Below are positions 1 through 13,455 of a stretch of 64,000 nucleotides of DNA, piece by piece. The stretch lies in the NCBI GenBank assembly GCA_013368325.1, contig JAACJK010000113.1, forward strand, positions 124,001 through 188,000, given 5' to 3'. Every line of letters starts with the position of its first letter. Within the stretch, counting starts at the first letter, position 1. Under the pieces are notes generated by a model. It was not told the origin of the DNA. It saw only the letters and a program-made list of their open reading frames with translations, and did not search any database. The DNA is from Ephemerocybe angulata (taxonomy: Eukaryota; Basidiomycota; Agaricomycetes; Agaricales; Psathyrellaceae). The position numbers and the translations under genes are program-made.

Positions 1-547
1 CCGTCGAGTCTGGGCCGCTGATCATGACATCAGGCTACAGCCCACCTTGCCCGGCGATGTTGTTCACGATCCAGTGTCTTAAAACACGAAATAGATCTCG
101 TTATATTGCTCTTGTCCCAGTTAAGACGGTGTTCTTCGCCGGTTGCGCACACTGTAGACCAGCCCCGCCCGCCCACGTTGACAGGATCAATGCAGCCATG
201 AGCAAGCCCACAATCATTCAGACGCTTCTTAACCGACCGTCACAGACATATCTGAAGCTCGAGTCCCCTCAAAAGGAGTATTACTCTGCAAAACCAGAAT
301 TGCTCCGTATAGCGGCCGAGACGGGGCACTACGACGGGAAGCGCTGGAGCAATATCCCAGGTTCGTCATCATCAGCTTGCGGTGTCGAACACGAGGCCAA
401 TTGTGTGCAGGCGATTCTGATCACGACCTCCACGACTTCCACCACTCTCACTCAAACTCTTCATTACCGGTGAGTATTCAAGCTCTTTCTTTTCGTGATG
501 CGGGCTGAGCGAGGGGTGAACAGCCGGAGCGGAGTGCCACGACCACG
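1..547 (+). other. 5' leader region of the MDR gene
   Basis: No product is recognised here. An open frame at 24-473 ends at a GTGAGT sequence near 471. A branch-like CTGAG and several AG dinucleotides follow before the ATG at 548, so this may be a 5' UTR with an intron ending near 522. A short upstream frame from the ATG at 197 is also possible. Nothing shows that it is translated into the main protein. Confidence 0.35.
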
Positions 548-3500
548 ATGCCTATGGCCTCACCACCCCAGGTTCGGCGGGACCAACCACCCCGGGCGGC
601 CAGTGCCACCGTAGCAGCCGCCATACAGCAGAGACAGCCCACGATATCCTCAGTCGTCGCCTCGGGCTCTCAGAACCCTTATCCACAGTCCCGCCAGCAA
701 CGCTCGGCCTCTGGACCCTCTGGCAGGGCCAGGTCACCCCTCACAAAGCCCAAAAACAGCATTCTGGACGACGATTCCGACGACTTGGACGGTTTCGACT
801 CCTCGGACGACGATAACCCTGACCTATTCTTTACCCCAAACCAGTCCCCGCGCACCTCCCTCGCCTCCTCATCCATCCTCTTCCCCAGGCATGCCCGGAA
901 TACAAGCCCACGCCAGGCGAGCCGGAAATCGTTACGTACCAGCAACGCCTCGTCATATGTCCAGGTTTCTGCGCCTGGAATCTCTGCTTCGAATTCAGGC
1001 GGATCCATTAAACCGACTCCGGGGCATGTGGGTAACGAACCTTCTTCGTCCAGCGGTGGGACGGCGACGACTGCAGCCCCTACACCTATGGCTCAACCGC
1101 AACAAAAGCAGTCGACTCAACAGCGCGCCTCTTATACCAATCATGCCCAACTGGCTTCTACTTCAAATGGATCGACGCCTACCAGAAAGCCGGTACCATC
1201 AGCAACGCCCCAAGGATCGACGACCCCTAAAGGCTCGACACAGCAACTACCCTCCCGCAAGCCCTCGGCACCCGCTTCCGAGACGCTTACTCCTACCCGG
1301 GCGGCAGCTGCCCAGGAAATCCGATCTTCGCACCCCGCCTCCTCCTCGGCGCCCATACCCCCACGCACCCGGACAAACTCCATCAAGACCAGCACCCCGG
1401 AAACGACGGTCAAACTAGTTGTAAAGGGGCCTTCCAATACACCTATCAAATCGAGCACTGCGAGCTCCGCAAGCCCCAACTCATCATTCAATACCAATAG
1501 CAGCAGCAATGCGACACCCCCCGTTTCCAACTCCTTGGGTGCTTCGACTTCTTCATCTTCATCCCACGCGCAGCAGCAGCAGCGAGCCTCCGGCACGAAG
1601 GCGACGCCCCCGCGGCCCACTCCCAAATTGCCTGTGCTCTCCAACCAGTCGTCGTCGAACTCGCTCTCGTCGACGACGCTCGAGAACCACTCGGACATCT
1701 TCACTGTGCTAAGCGGGTCGGATCTTGTGTCGCACTCGACGGCGATGACGACGCCTGCGAACTCCGGCTCGTCTGCGGGGGGTGCGTTTGCAACCCTGAA
1801 GAAGGCTTCGAGTCCCCAGTCGAATGGCGCCCCGCCCATCCCTCCCCCAATGCGTTCTAATTCGTTAAGGTCGACGAGGACGCCTGTGTCGAAGCCCCGG
1901 AACCTCGCTGCGAAGCCCCCGATACCCGTGAACCCCAGTGCGAATGGAAATTTGCAGACGAGGTACTCGTATACTGACGATGACTGGGGGAGGGAAGTCA
2001 GGTCACTGGTCAACCTGAACCGAGCTCTCGAGGAGAGTCTGAACGAGGAGGAGAGGGTAGCGAACGGTGCAGCTGGGCTCAACAGGAATGCGAGTGTTGC
2101 CAGTACCTCGAAGAAGGACGATCACCGCAGAAGTTCAGGGCATGGACGTACGGAGACCAGGGATACGCAGGTATCAGCAGCAACGCCGGCTTCACCCACG
2201 GCGGCGGATAAAGGAAAGGCGAAGGAGAAGGATGGGAAGGATACTAAATCGAAGAAGAAGAAGTCAGGCTCAGTGGAGAGGGAGGTGGTGTATTATACTG
2301 CGAAGCACGGGACGCCGAGGCCTCCCCCTGACACGGCTGTGAACGGTGCTACGAATGGAATTGGGTCGAGCACAACGAAGAGCTATCCCAGTCCTACCCC
2401 CGCTAGCCAGCCGCCCCTCCCCCCGAAGGTTCCTGCGGGTGGACGGAATGGGTATGGACACCTCCAGCCGAGTCTTATGATGAATATGAGGGTATTGATG
2501 GAGGACGACGACGTTAGCGATGGGAGATTGAGCGTTGTGACTGAGAAGGACGAGCCGCCCACCCCCACTGTGCCGACGCATAGTATCCTAGGAGGTCCAC
2601 TGACGAAGGAGCCGCATACGACAAGCGTGTTCAATGCATTCGCGCCCCTGAGACCGACGGCAAGCAACGCGGCACCAGTGGACATGATTCGGAGGCGCTC
2701 GCGGTCGATGGGCGAGCAAGACTTGGAGGACCAGCAGAAGCCCAGGATGTCGTCAGTTGCCTCGTGGGCGGACGAATACAAGGACATCCTTGCCAGGTCG
2801 AGAGGGCAGGCCATGGCGAGTGGGACTTCGCTCCTGTCTTCCCCGTCGCAGCACTCGTTCGCGTATCGGAGTGCCGTTCCTGTGCCCAGTGGAGAGTTGC
2901 CTTCGAACGGAACGCCTGGCTACACTCCCCTTCATCTTGCTAGGGCGCCTCCCGGTACATACGTCCAGGACGGAGAAGTTCATTCGCGACTTCCTGGTAC
3001 TCCGCCGACGCCTGGTTTCCTAGGAGCCGTGCTCTCCCCGCACGGTGCGCCTGGGATGCAGAGTCCCAATGGCCGAGTGGATCTGACCCTCAGCGGAGCC
3101 GCACAGACGACCATGGCGAGCGTGGAGGTTATCAGAGGTCTGGGCAGCGTGAAGAGAGGGTTGAGCGGAGTATTTGGCCTCGCAAGTCTAGGAAGGAGGC
3201 GAACTGTCAGTGGGGGTGAGGGTATGGACTTGTTGCAAAACAGGCGGCCCAACAGGCTCAGGAAGGGAAGTGAGGATTTGCATGGGTCTGGGACGCTGGA
3301 TCAGACTGGCGCGAGAGTTTCGGTCACGCCTGGGGGAGGGGCGGATAGGGTGTTGGGCTTTACGGGGTATAGGCACCCACCGAGCTACGTGCCGCGGAAT
3401 AGTGTGCTTGTACAGGTGTGGGCTGTGGGTGTGGACGGTGTTGATGCGAGGGTTGTGGGGCTGAGGTTGGGGAAGAGGAAAGCTGGACCTGACTTTGAGG

Positions 3501-5112
3501 AGGACCCGGAGGCCCAGCCCCCTCGCTCGCAATTCCAGGAAGGCTCTTCAAAGGATACCAATGGGAAGGAAGGAGATCATGTCTCGCCAAAGAAGCTTGG
3601 GAGGAGTGCGAGTTTGCGAGCTAGGCTTGGGTCTCTATCGAGGAGGAAAGGCTCGATTAGTAAGAAGGGAGGATGGGGTAGTGATGCGGAAGACGGTGGG
3701 GCAGGGGTAGGAAAGTTGAGGAAGAAAAGTAAGGAGCTTCCGCCACCTCCTGCTTCGTATGCGGAGGTAGGGTTCATCCCTGGCCGTAGCTTTGTTGGCC
3801 GGGTGCTGGACTGTGGATGGGATGTTAAGGATGAACACGTTAGGAGAGGGGATTGGGTTATTGGACATCTTGAGACTCGAAAGGTATGCTTCATAACCAT
3901 TTATTATTTGAATGCTATGTGACAACGCTTCTTTAGTGCGGCGCTCTTACACAGTTTATCGTCGTCGACCGACACCGAGTACATCGTGTTCCTTACCCTT
4001 CGACTATGAACCCCCCGGATCCGACGGCATCTACGACGTCCGCCGCCACAACCGGTATGACGTCGAACTCTTCCGGGTCGTCATCCCGAACTGCCAGGCC
4101 TGTACCCCAGCAGTCACTTACGCTCGAAGAGTTCGCTCTTCTACCCCTCTGTGCCATTCCTGCCTATCGGGCCGTCCAGACGTTCACATCCGCTTTCTAC
4201 GCCCCCGGTCTGAACAGCACTCGGCCACCTCCACGCAGCCCAGTGTCAATGGACGAATCGAAAAAGCTTCGTGCGCTTGTTCTCCACGGGCACACGGGAG
4301 TTGGTGCTATGGTCGTTAGGATGCTAGCCCACCTCAACTGGCGCATATCCGTGCACGTTCCCGTTCCTGGACGACACGAGGAGCATCGACCATTCATGGC
4401 AGATGCGGAAGAGCGTGTTCGCGATCTTGGAGGGGAAGAGGTTATCTTCGACGACGGGGGCCTCCCTGGTGACCCTTGGTGGGACGACGGTAGGGCTGCG
4501 GCTGTGCGTGTTATCAATGGGCTCAAGGAAGACGGAGACGTGTTCGACGCCATCCTCGACACGTTAGGCGGCCGAGAAATTCGCGAAGCTTCTGAAAGGC
4601 TATTGAAGTCGCATGGCCTCGATGCGGACACTGCTGGGAAGGGTGCGATCGACCAACTCGATGAAGGCAGCCCGGTGAACAAAGGGCTGAAGAAGCACAG
4701 TCTCGGTCAATTCACGACGCTGGTGGGCGAATGGCCGGAGCGGGTGATCCCCACGACGGCGGATAACTTCAGAGCGGGGTTGCGGGCGATAAAGATCAAT
4801 GGGGGCACGGCTAGCGGGCCTGCTGGGGCCCGGGAAGAGAAGACAAGGGTTGGGTACGCCTGGATCAACGTAACGCAGGACGTAGATTGGGAGGGGCAGG
4901 ATATCGCAGCGAACCTGGGCACGGTGCTGCGGCTTGCCCTTGAGCACAACATTAGGCCTGTCGTGCAGCGCGCTCCCACGCAGGACGAGTATTCACCAGA
5001 GTATCACTGGCAGAGTGGCGTCATCCCTTTCGAAGACACTCCTGAAGCCTTTGTGAACGGTGATGGTCCGTTGAGCAGTGGGGGCACGTTGGTTGTCAAA
5101 GTGGCGAACTGA
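548..5112 (+). CDS. Large protein: disordered N-terminus + MDR (zinc-dehydrogenase-like) C-terminus
   Basis: Two exons, 548-3883 and 3937-5112, joined in phase 0 across a 53 nt GT-AG intron, give about 1503 residues. The first ~900 residues are Ser/Pro/Thr-rich and low complexity, with an acidic patch near residue 80 and basic Lys-rich stretches, and look disordered. The last ~550 residues carry a medium-chain dehydrogenase/reductase fold: a GroES-like half (SYVPRNSVLVQVWAVGVDG, later a GRSFVGRVLD-type strand and RGDWVIGH, then CGALTQFIVVD after the intron) and a Rossmann half with VLHGHTGVGAMVVRM in place of the usual glycine motif. Such proteins bind NAD(P)H and reduce quinones or enals, but the substrate cannot be inferred and activity is unproven. 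Yeast Ast1 is another MDR-fold protein without known catalysis, so a trafficking or signalling role is equally possible. The gene converges on CTU1. Confidence 0.8.
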
Positions 5113-5722
5113 TTTCGGGTGTGTGCCGGCCCAGTCAACGTTGCCTGTTGGTCAGAGTTGGGTCGCGAAGTCAAAAGGACATGGTCATCTTATACGATTA
5201 ACGTTTTGGTTATGGAAATTTGGACCTTTCTCTTTCTCTCTGTTCGATCGATAGATACACCTATGTTTTCCAACACACGTTTTCAAGCACGTTGTATGTC
5301 GCTGGCTATCGTATACCAACCTACCTAGACATTCATGTCGTCACTGAGATGCCTAGTTAGACATTTTGTATGTTGTATTTCCCCTGTGTACTTTACTTGT
5401 AAACTATAGTTCAATATGGCACAATGGATCTTCTATCCGTAAGGTGGATGCGGGGATTCGGTACTGGCTGGATGACCCGGGCCCATCGACTCCACGATGG
5501 TCGTAGGTAAACCCCTCATCCTCTATCTCTATCATGAAGCCTCGATATCGATCGTCGTGCTCGTTGATGTCGGTTTGTATTCGAAGAAGGGTATCTTTCG
5601 CAAATTTTCAGGGGTAGGACCTTCAGCTTGCAGCTGCTTTGTCCCTCGATCAGTCTATAGCAGAGCGATACATCGAAGATGATAACGTTGAGCAAGGCGA
5701 TAAGATAGAGCGGTAACGGAAA
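5113..5722. other. Convergent intergenic region
   Basis: 610 nt between the stop codons of two convergent genes. It is T-rich after 5210 and should hold both 3' UTRs and polyadenylation sites. No further gene is visible. Confidence 0.6.
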
Positions 5723-7083
5723 TTAACGCACAATACCGGCGTTTGCCATTCCACGTTCGAGGCCTTCGAGGAGAGTGCAGGCCTTGCATAAGGTATTGCT
5801 GGACATGTATCCGCACCGCTGGCACGTCTCTGCGGCATGCAAGATTTGATAGAAGATGCATGAGGGGTCGATAAGATGGCGTCGAGTTGTATGAAAGTTA
5901 GATTGCGATCTATCGGCCCACAATCATCGTTACTCACGCTGCACTTTCTGAGTTGCTTTGATCTCTTCTTTTATTTCAAAGGCCTCTCCGGAGTGGATAA
6001 TATCAATGATGGCGCTTGGCCTCGCTGCTTCTAGATCCTTGAGGAAGGCGCGTGCGTGGCCACGATATGCATCCGGTGAATAGATGCACTCTGTCGAGAA
6101 ATAGTCCAGCTTCTTGAAGTAAGCGTACCTGCCGCGAGAAATGGGGTGTGCTTCGTTCAGGCTACGTGCCTGCAGGGGAGCTCATATCCGTGTGCTTACA
6201 TTACGATTTCTTTTTCATACGCGTACTTGAAGGGCTTTGATCTTCTAATAGTGTCGTCGCCCTGTGTGCATATCGCAGTGCAACGCCCTAGCCTCGCAAT
6301 ATCGCCACGCATGACTGAAACGAAGGTTATTTTTGAGTTTATGTGAATGAAAGGAGGAAAACAAGAAACGTACTGTTCATGAGGACGGTCTCTGCGATAT
6401 CGTCTGCATTATGACCTGTCACGATGTGATCCACGTTCAACATTGCAGCGCCGCGATCGAGAGCCTGCCGTCGAAAGACACCACAGAAGGTGCAGTTGTT
6501 CTTGCGGCCAACTTGGCTGACAATGGAATCCATGGTCCAGCCGTAGAGTTCTTCGTAGGAGAGAATTTTGAGGGGCATACTATATTGCTGCTGGTTACGT
6601 TTGACGGTCTGCCAAGCGGAACATGCCCTGGTTAAAGATTCTGGAAAACAAGCAGATCCGAAGCTGAGATTGTATTTACCTCGAGCGAATCATCGCGATA
6701 GCCCGTGATGCCTTCGTCTATTGAAAGCAAGAACAAATTTAAGCCATAGTTATAACGCTCATTTAGAGTTTTCATAACATAGGCCAAGACGGTGGAATCT
6801 AAGATGGGTTGGGGGAATCAGAATCCTTCGTCAATCAGAATCCCTGGCGTCTTGAATCGCGGGATAGCACGGCAATTGAGATTTCAGCAAGCTTACCTTT
6901 CCCGCCAGATGCGCCAATCGCAACCCTATCCCCAGATTTGAAGAGCTGAGCTTCGGTAATGGTGTTGTGCACCTCGGTTTCGAATACGTAGAAGAAGCAG
7001 TCCCGACAGATTTGTTGTCCAGTCTTCGGCCGCTTGATCATGGCTCTCGCCTTCTCGCAGAGGGCGCAAGGTCGAGGAGGCAT
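5723..7083 (-). CDS. CTU1: Cytoplasmic tRNA 2-thiolation protein 1 (Ctu1/Ncs6)
   Basis: Six exons (7083-6897, 6798-6680, 6608-6374, 6314-6200, 6128-5938, 5829-5723) keep phase and give 317 residues, somewhat shorter than the ~360 of yeast Ncs6. The N-terminus has two CxxC zinc pairs (CALC, then C..C near residue 30). The ATP-binding PP-loop SGGKDST is formed exactly across intron 1. A conserved [12 protein letters not shown] block and [15 protein letters not shown] follow, and the C-terminus has a second zinc ribbon (CQRCGY...CKAC). The family, with its Ctu2 partner, adenylates wobble uridine 34 of tRNA-Lys, -Glu and -Gln and transfers sulfur from Urm1, giving 2-thiouridine in the cytosol. 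All residues expected for activity are present. Confidence 0.95.
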
Positions 7084-10000
7084 CCTGCTGTAATTTAGGG
7101 GCTTCAGTTGTAGATGGTCAGGTCATAAACGAGATATGGCCCAGGCTGAAGTGGAGAGGTGGTGGTCGCGGTTAATGAGGAGGGCGCTAAAACCCCTGGT
7201 CGCCAAATTGGGACTTGTAGTCATGTGATGCCGTGTGACTCGTTTGATGAGTCAGCAGAGCACCTTTTGAGTCTTGACTTGATGGGCGCTTAACAAGTTG
7301 TTCAGGTACCCTTTCAAACCTTTCATCTCCAACTGGAAGAGCAAACGATCACCTGAAGAGATATGTATAGCTACTTGCTAGGTGCCCTATTAGTCTTTAT
7401 CAAACCACCTGGACCCTTGACCGGGTAAGGGGCCGTCGTCCGAGTTGTGTGGGCCTTTCAGACGCCACGGCACGGCGCTTCTCTCTATCAATGTGTCATC
7501 ATCGCCACTCTGCCTTCCTATCGCTCCCCAAAACGCTTTCTCTACGCATTTTCCTGAACCGTTTCAAAAGGGTGAACTCGAGTGTCAGTGAAGATGCGGT
7601 GGGTTCAATGCTTTAATTGTTTGCTTTCTTCAAAGCCGGCCTCTGGAATTTAAGTCACACCGTGCGGGGTCGTCGTGCTGAGGCTTGGATAGCAGGGTGT
7701 GGCGGGGAGAGTATGGCCTGTTGGTATTGGAATCTTCACACTGTATTCTTGGCAAGCTTCGTCTTAAACCTTATGCCTCGCGGCGGATTAGACAAGAACA
7801 TGTTACCACGCGCTTCTAATACGCCACGAACTGCGTGTTGGAGACCTTTGAAAACGGCGGGCGTTACGGAGGGAGCTTTTTAGAACAGTTGTGACCATGA
7901 GAAAATCACCCATAAGCTCCTTGGTGTATAAAGGCATTTCTATCGAAGCATTTGAGAAGAGCTGGCACTCCCTGGGTACTATGCGTCATCGAATCAAGTC
8001 CTAGCACTTATGTTTTAATCTAACTATCGGCTATTGGAGCGTCAATCAATATGTTTCAATGAAATGCTTCATATGTGAAGCTTTTGTCAAGGCCATGTTT
8101 GAGCGAGGCGTTTCTATTAAATCACAGACGATAGCCGTTTTGCTGGGATCGCTGCTCTCCGTGAAAGGTTTAGGTTACCCTGTATCCTGTGCCAAGGCCC
8201 AAAAGGACGAGTACTACTGATATCACATCTAAACATATCGAGAATCGATGGCGTCGTTTTGGGGGACTTGGGTTGCTGTTGCGCAGACCCTGCGGTTTGG
8301 TTTCAGACACTGTGCGCCTTAACCGGCTGGTGATATTTGGGAGTGTTTTCGGCCCCTAATCTAACGGTGATTAGATGAAAGCCAAGATGGGGCAAAGATG
8401 GGGATCTACTTCCGAAGGTCGGATATCTGCGTCCACTGCCAATACGCCGCTGGTCAGCAGAGAGATTCTTCGAAGGGAAGAGAAATCTAGGGTGGTACTC
8501 AACTTGGAGGTCCGACCCTCTTTTGGCTCACGTATCTAATCGATTGAGGCGTGCCTTTTAAATTGTCGACTCGATGTTTCAGGCTGAGAATGGGGCACCA
8601 CTGGTGTAATCTTGTCCTATGTTATATATGCTTTGAGCTTATAAGTAGTGTATGTGCTACTGCCTCCACTCGCCATTCTGAGGACCCAGATGGGTATCGT
8701 ATCTCCGTCAGGATGCAACATTCCGATGCTTGTGCGGCGCTTAGCGCTTGACAACGGGCCCGCACCTCCAGCGTCTTTGCGTAGCCTCTTGAACAAGGTT
8801 GCCTATCACGGAACATAGGGTAGCTTCTAGTCTTTCAAGAAATGAGATACATATGACCTCATAAGACGTAGAATCGGAGATTGGTACACAATCTAGAAGT
8901 CTTACGCGCGGTCCCAAGTCTGATCGTCTATCGGAAACAATTCCCATTGTTCAGCGTCAAGAATCTTTAATCAGGTGAGAACCCAGAGGCCCGAGTACCC
9001 TCGATTCAACTTGATAACGCGCTTCTAAAGAGGGTATGATATGAGCGCTGATTTCATATCGAACAGAGAAGGTGAGATGAGAGAAACGCAACGTACATGG
9101 TGGTCAGTAGTCAGTGAAGAAATATGGGGTACTGTGGGGTCCAGAACTCAATTATATATATTTCGATGGGTGGTATGTTGCTGCTGAACAGTGAATTTTA
9201 ACCGATGTCCATTTTTGAAGGCCGTACACAAAACTTGGAAATCCACTGTCCCAATCCGGATTCTAAATGGAACGCACCTAGTTTGCCACAGTGGTGCATG
9301 TGTATACCTGCGTGAATGCCGTCAAGACTCCTGATCTGTGTTGATTGGCTGGCACATAAAGAGGGTACTCTTTTGAAGGGGGATAATTGGGATCAAGCCA
9401 GAATGTAGAAAGGCCGTTTGCCGCAGCAAGATATTTCCAAGCCAAACGGATGCTGTGGACTCTGGAGTAGCGAGGTATAAGCCGCCGAAGCTCCTTTCAG
9501 ACATCCTTAACGGCCCAGCAATGCACAGCCAGTCTGACCCTGACCAGAATCATGGAAAATAGGAGGGCGCCAAAAGATATAGGTGCCACACTACCAATGA
9601 TCCCACATAATTCCCATCCGCGTTGGGTTCCATCCCTCACGAAGAGTTTGCGTATTCATGTATCGGCCGACCGGGAGTCGTGGCGTTATAAAGCCAGAAG
9701 ATTTGGGGGCGAACAGTTATGCGTGACTCTCCGTGTGTACGGCGGGACCCTCAGCGTTGGCGTGCGTTTGGGCCAGGGTTGCGTGGGGGTCCTAGGAGCA
9801 GTGAGACAGCCGTGAATAACGTTGACTCGGGTTCCCCACACCGGAGACACAGGGAACATTTGCTGTGCATTTCGGGAACATTCATGAAGCAAGGTTGCTC
9901 TTGTTCCTGGATTCAAATGAGGCGACTGCATGCCCGGTTTAACCAGGGTCCAAGCCAGACGGACCGGACGGTTTTGACTCTGATTCTTCTTGCACCTTTT

Positions 10001-10194
10001 CTCCAGGAAGCGCTGGAGTAAATCGGTAATTGGACTTCAGAAATGGAGGGCAATGTGGAGATGAAGTGTGTGCAGTGATAAGAAGGAAATGCGCGGAAAC
10101 CAGAGGAAACCCCGGAGCTGACTCGGAGCTAATTATAGCCGAGGCGCTTGATCTCAATCCCAATTTCGTTTATAAGCCGGTATGGCTCTTCCCC
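7084..10194. other. Gene-poor intergenic region, 3.1 kb
   Basis: Only short open frames lacking consistent splice sites or recognisable domains occur here (longest about 100 codons). The left end must contain the CTU1 promoter and the right end that of the oligopeptidase; a TATAAG lies at 10171-10176. No RNA gene, simple repeat or element terminus was seen. Confidence 0.5.
10170..10176 (+). promoter_or_regulatory. TATA-like element before prolyl oligopeptidase
   Basis: TTATAAG lies only ~20 nt before the ATG at 10195 and ~105 nt before the in-frame ATG at 10282. If functional, transcription would start near 10200 and mostly yield the shorter protein. The motif may be coincidental. Confidence 0.3.
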
Positions 10195-13100
10195 ATGCTT
10201 CCACTATCCTTCCGCGTCCCCCCAGTTGGCGTCTGTAGACGCGTTTTTGCATTTTCTACTCGATCTTATACCTCGAACTCGATGACCGCCACGTCTTGGA
10301 AGCCAAACTCGTACCCCAACGCCCGTCGTTCGGATCACACGGACGTTTACAAGAGCGCCAGCAAGGGCGATGTCGTCGTCCCAGATCCATACAGATGGAT
10401 GGAGGACTTGGACAGCGAGGAAACAGACAAATGGACTGCTGCTCAGGCCGCCTTCACTCGGAGTCATATCGACAAATACCCGTTCCGTAAACGCCTCGAA
10501 GATACCCTGCTCGCGAACCAGAACTATGAGAGGGTGAGTCGTTGCCAATTGCGTAGAATGGGGCTACCGTTGCTCACAATGCGCACTAGTTTTCAACCCC
10601 AGTTCTGAGGGATGATGGTCGTTGGTACTGGACTTACAACAGCGGCCTTCAAGCCCAGCCGGGTGCGTACCCTACAGCTTTGCGGGGGCCTCCTACTGAT
10701 GTCAACCAGTTTACTATCGTTCCAAGGATTCAAGGATTCCTGATAGGTCGAAAGGTGCCAAAGAAGGCGAGGTTTTCATGGATGTGAGTACCTATTTTTC
10801 GAGCCGTTCCGCAAGACGCTGACCTGTCTCCCCAGTTCAACGTTCTTACGGAGGACGGCACTGCATCCTTCGCCGTAGAAGCTTGGTCGGACGATGGGAA
10901 ATACCTTGCCTATGGTGTTTCCTATTCGGTCAGTCATCAACCTGGAGCCTATACGTATTGTATCCTAACTCTAGCCTTTTCAGGGAAGCGACACTACTCC
11001 GATTTACGTTCGTCCACTGTCTGCTCCTTTGACGACCAGAGAGCAGGCGAAAAACGATACCGGCAGGCTTCCCGAGGTCCTTAAAGACGTCAAATTCAGT
11101 GGCCTAAGGTGGACCCCCGATTCGAAAGGCTTCTTCTATCAGGTCAGTTAACGCGATATCTGTTCGCATTGTGTATTCTCGCTGATCGCTACTTCTCGTC
11201 CCAGCGGTATCCGGAACGCACGAAGGGCATTGAGGCCTCGGGGATAGAAACTGGGGGAGATGTGGACGCCAAGATGTACTACCATCGCATTGGGACTCCC
11301 CAGTGTACGTACCGGTCCTCCGATGTGGGTTCGTTTCAACTAACAGTACCCTCTTCTCCGGTGCAGCCGAGGACACTTTGGTCTACTATGACAAAGACAC
11401 GCCAAATGCGATGTACCACCTTGAATTCACCTACGACAGGAAATATGTCACCATGTCCGTTGTATCTGATACATCTAGGGTGAGCATATTAATTCTCATC
11501 CTTCTTCATTTATCAGTTAACACGCAACATAATCACAGAGAAACCTTTTCTGGGTTGCAGAATATGACCCAGAGTTTGCTTCAAAGGGTGGCTTTAAGTG
11601 GAACAAGATCGTGAATGAATATGACGCGGAATACGATATGTAAGCTACGCCCTGCAACCCCTCTTCCAATGTCGATATCATTGACTTATACTGCTGTAGT
11701 GTGGACAATGATGGACCACTGTTCTATATCAGGACCAACAAGGATGCCCCAAGGTACAGGGTCGTTACCATCGACGTGTCCAAACCTACCAAATTCAAGG
11801 AGTTCATCCCGGAGTCGGATGGATCCTTGGGTGAAGTCGCGTCCGTCAATCGCGGGAGAAACTTCGCCGTCGTTTACAAGCGGAATGTACGCACCGCATC
11901 TTGGTTCTTTTCATTTACCTCGAGCCAAATATACTAATGCCGATCCCAAATCATCTAGGTGAAGGACGAAGTGTACATCTACTCCAAGGAGGGCAAGGAG
12001 CTCGAACGCTTGATGCCGGACTTCGTGGGGTCGATGTATGTTGTTGCCAGACAGAAGCAGGACTTCCTGTTTGTATCCATGACAGGCTTTACCACCCCGG
12101 GTGCAAGCGGGCGGTACGATTTCAATGCGCCTGAGGGACAGAGGTGGTCGCCGTATCACACGACCAAAATTAGCGAGTTGAACCCGGACGAATTCGAAGC
12201 ACAGCAGGTGAGTTCTATATTGAAGAAGATGCGCTAATGAGTTGTGACATTAATTACCCTGCTTTTCATAGGTGTGGTATCCGAGCAAGGACGGGACGAA
12301 GGTCCCCATGTTCATTGTTAGGCACAAGGACACGCCGTTTGATGGAACAGCCCCAGCGCTTCAGTACGGTGAGTGATTGCAATTATTGAACTGGCTCATA
12401 CCACTAGAAGAACGAGGTTATTGACTCGCCTTTTCCCTGCATAGGTTATGGCGGATTCAGCATTTCTTTGGACCCTGGGTTCAGCCCCACCGTCCTCACG
12501 TTCTTGAAGGCCTATAAGGCAGTTTACGCGGTCGCAAACATCCGAGGTGGTGGCGAGTTCGGCGAGGACTGGCATAAGGCCGGATATCGCGAGAAAAAAG
12601 TGAACTGTTTTGACGACTTTATTGCTGCGACGTGGGTACCCTCATCCTGCCAACATGTTCAGGTCCTGATTTTATTGGCAGCGAGTATCTTGTTAAGAAT
12701 AAGTATGCTGCCCCTGGAAAGGTCACCATTCACGGAGGTTCTAACGGAGGTGAGGATGGGCGGTGTGAGCTGTGGGTTTACCACTTGGATGCTTACTTTC
12801 CTTCTCAGGTCTACTCGTATCCGCATGTGTGCTGAGGGCCCCAGAGGGAACCTATGGTGCTGCTCTTTCGGATGTTGGCGTCCACGACCTGCTCCGGGTA
12901 GGTGCTATTCTGAGGCTTTCTGGTGGACACGAGCTAATGATCATCGCTTTTCCTCTCCAGTTCCACAAATTTACCATCGGTATGTCCATCGCCCCGCTTT
13001 CTTCCCACTTATGCATTTCTCATAATGGCTTCAATAGGGAAGGCTTGGACGAGCGATTACGGGAATCCGGATGACCCCAAGGACTTTGACTTCATCTACC

Positions 13101-13455
13101 CCATCTCCCCGCTGCACAACGTGCCACCCAAGAAGATCTTGCCACCACTTCTGCTGGCCACTGCTGACCGTAAGCTTGCTGCCGTTTTCACCTTTGAAGG
13201 GTGGGACTCAATTCACTTCTAGATGATGACAGGGTGGTTCCGTCCCACTCATTCAAGCTTGCAGCAACCCTGCAATACCTACGGGCCGACAACCCGAATC
13301 CTATCCTGCTTCGCGTCGACAAGAAGAGCGGACACGGTGCGGGCAAATCGACGAAAAAGAGGATTGAAGAGTCGGCGGATAAGTACAGCTTTATCGCCCA
13401 GAGTCTGGGGTTGGTCTGGAAGGAGGCTGAGGACGCTGTGAATGGGAAGCTGTGA
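10195..13455 (+). CDS. Prolyl oligopeptidase (S9A family)
   Basis: Seventeen exons with phase-consistent GT-AG introns: 10195-10533, 10590-10662, 10710-10783, 10836-10928, 10984-11142, 11205-11304, 11367-11479, 11539-11639, 11700-11886, 11959-12207, 12272-12368, 12445-12631, 12682-12749, 12809-12897, 12961-12979, 13038-13169, 13223-13455. They give 770 residues, or 741 from the ATG at 10282. The N-terminal [11 protein letters not shown] motif, the beta-propeller and the alpha/beta-hydrolase domain are complete. The nucleophile Ser lies in GGSNGG (completed by exon 14), Asp in HDDRVVP and His in KSGHGAG. The enzyme cleaves short peptides after proline. Mushrooms have a housekeeping form and, in some species, a macrocyclase form that processes ribosomal cyclic peptides. 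No precursor peptide gene is nearby, so the housekeeping form is favoured. The 29 residues before the second Met are Arg/Ser-rich and could be a mitochondrial signal. Confidence 0.93.
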
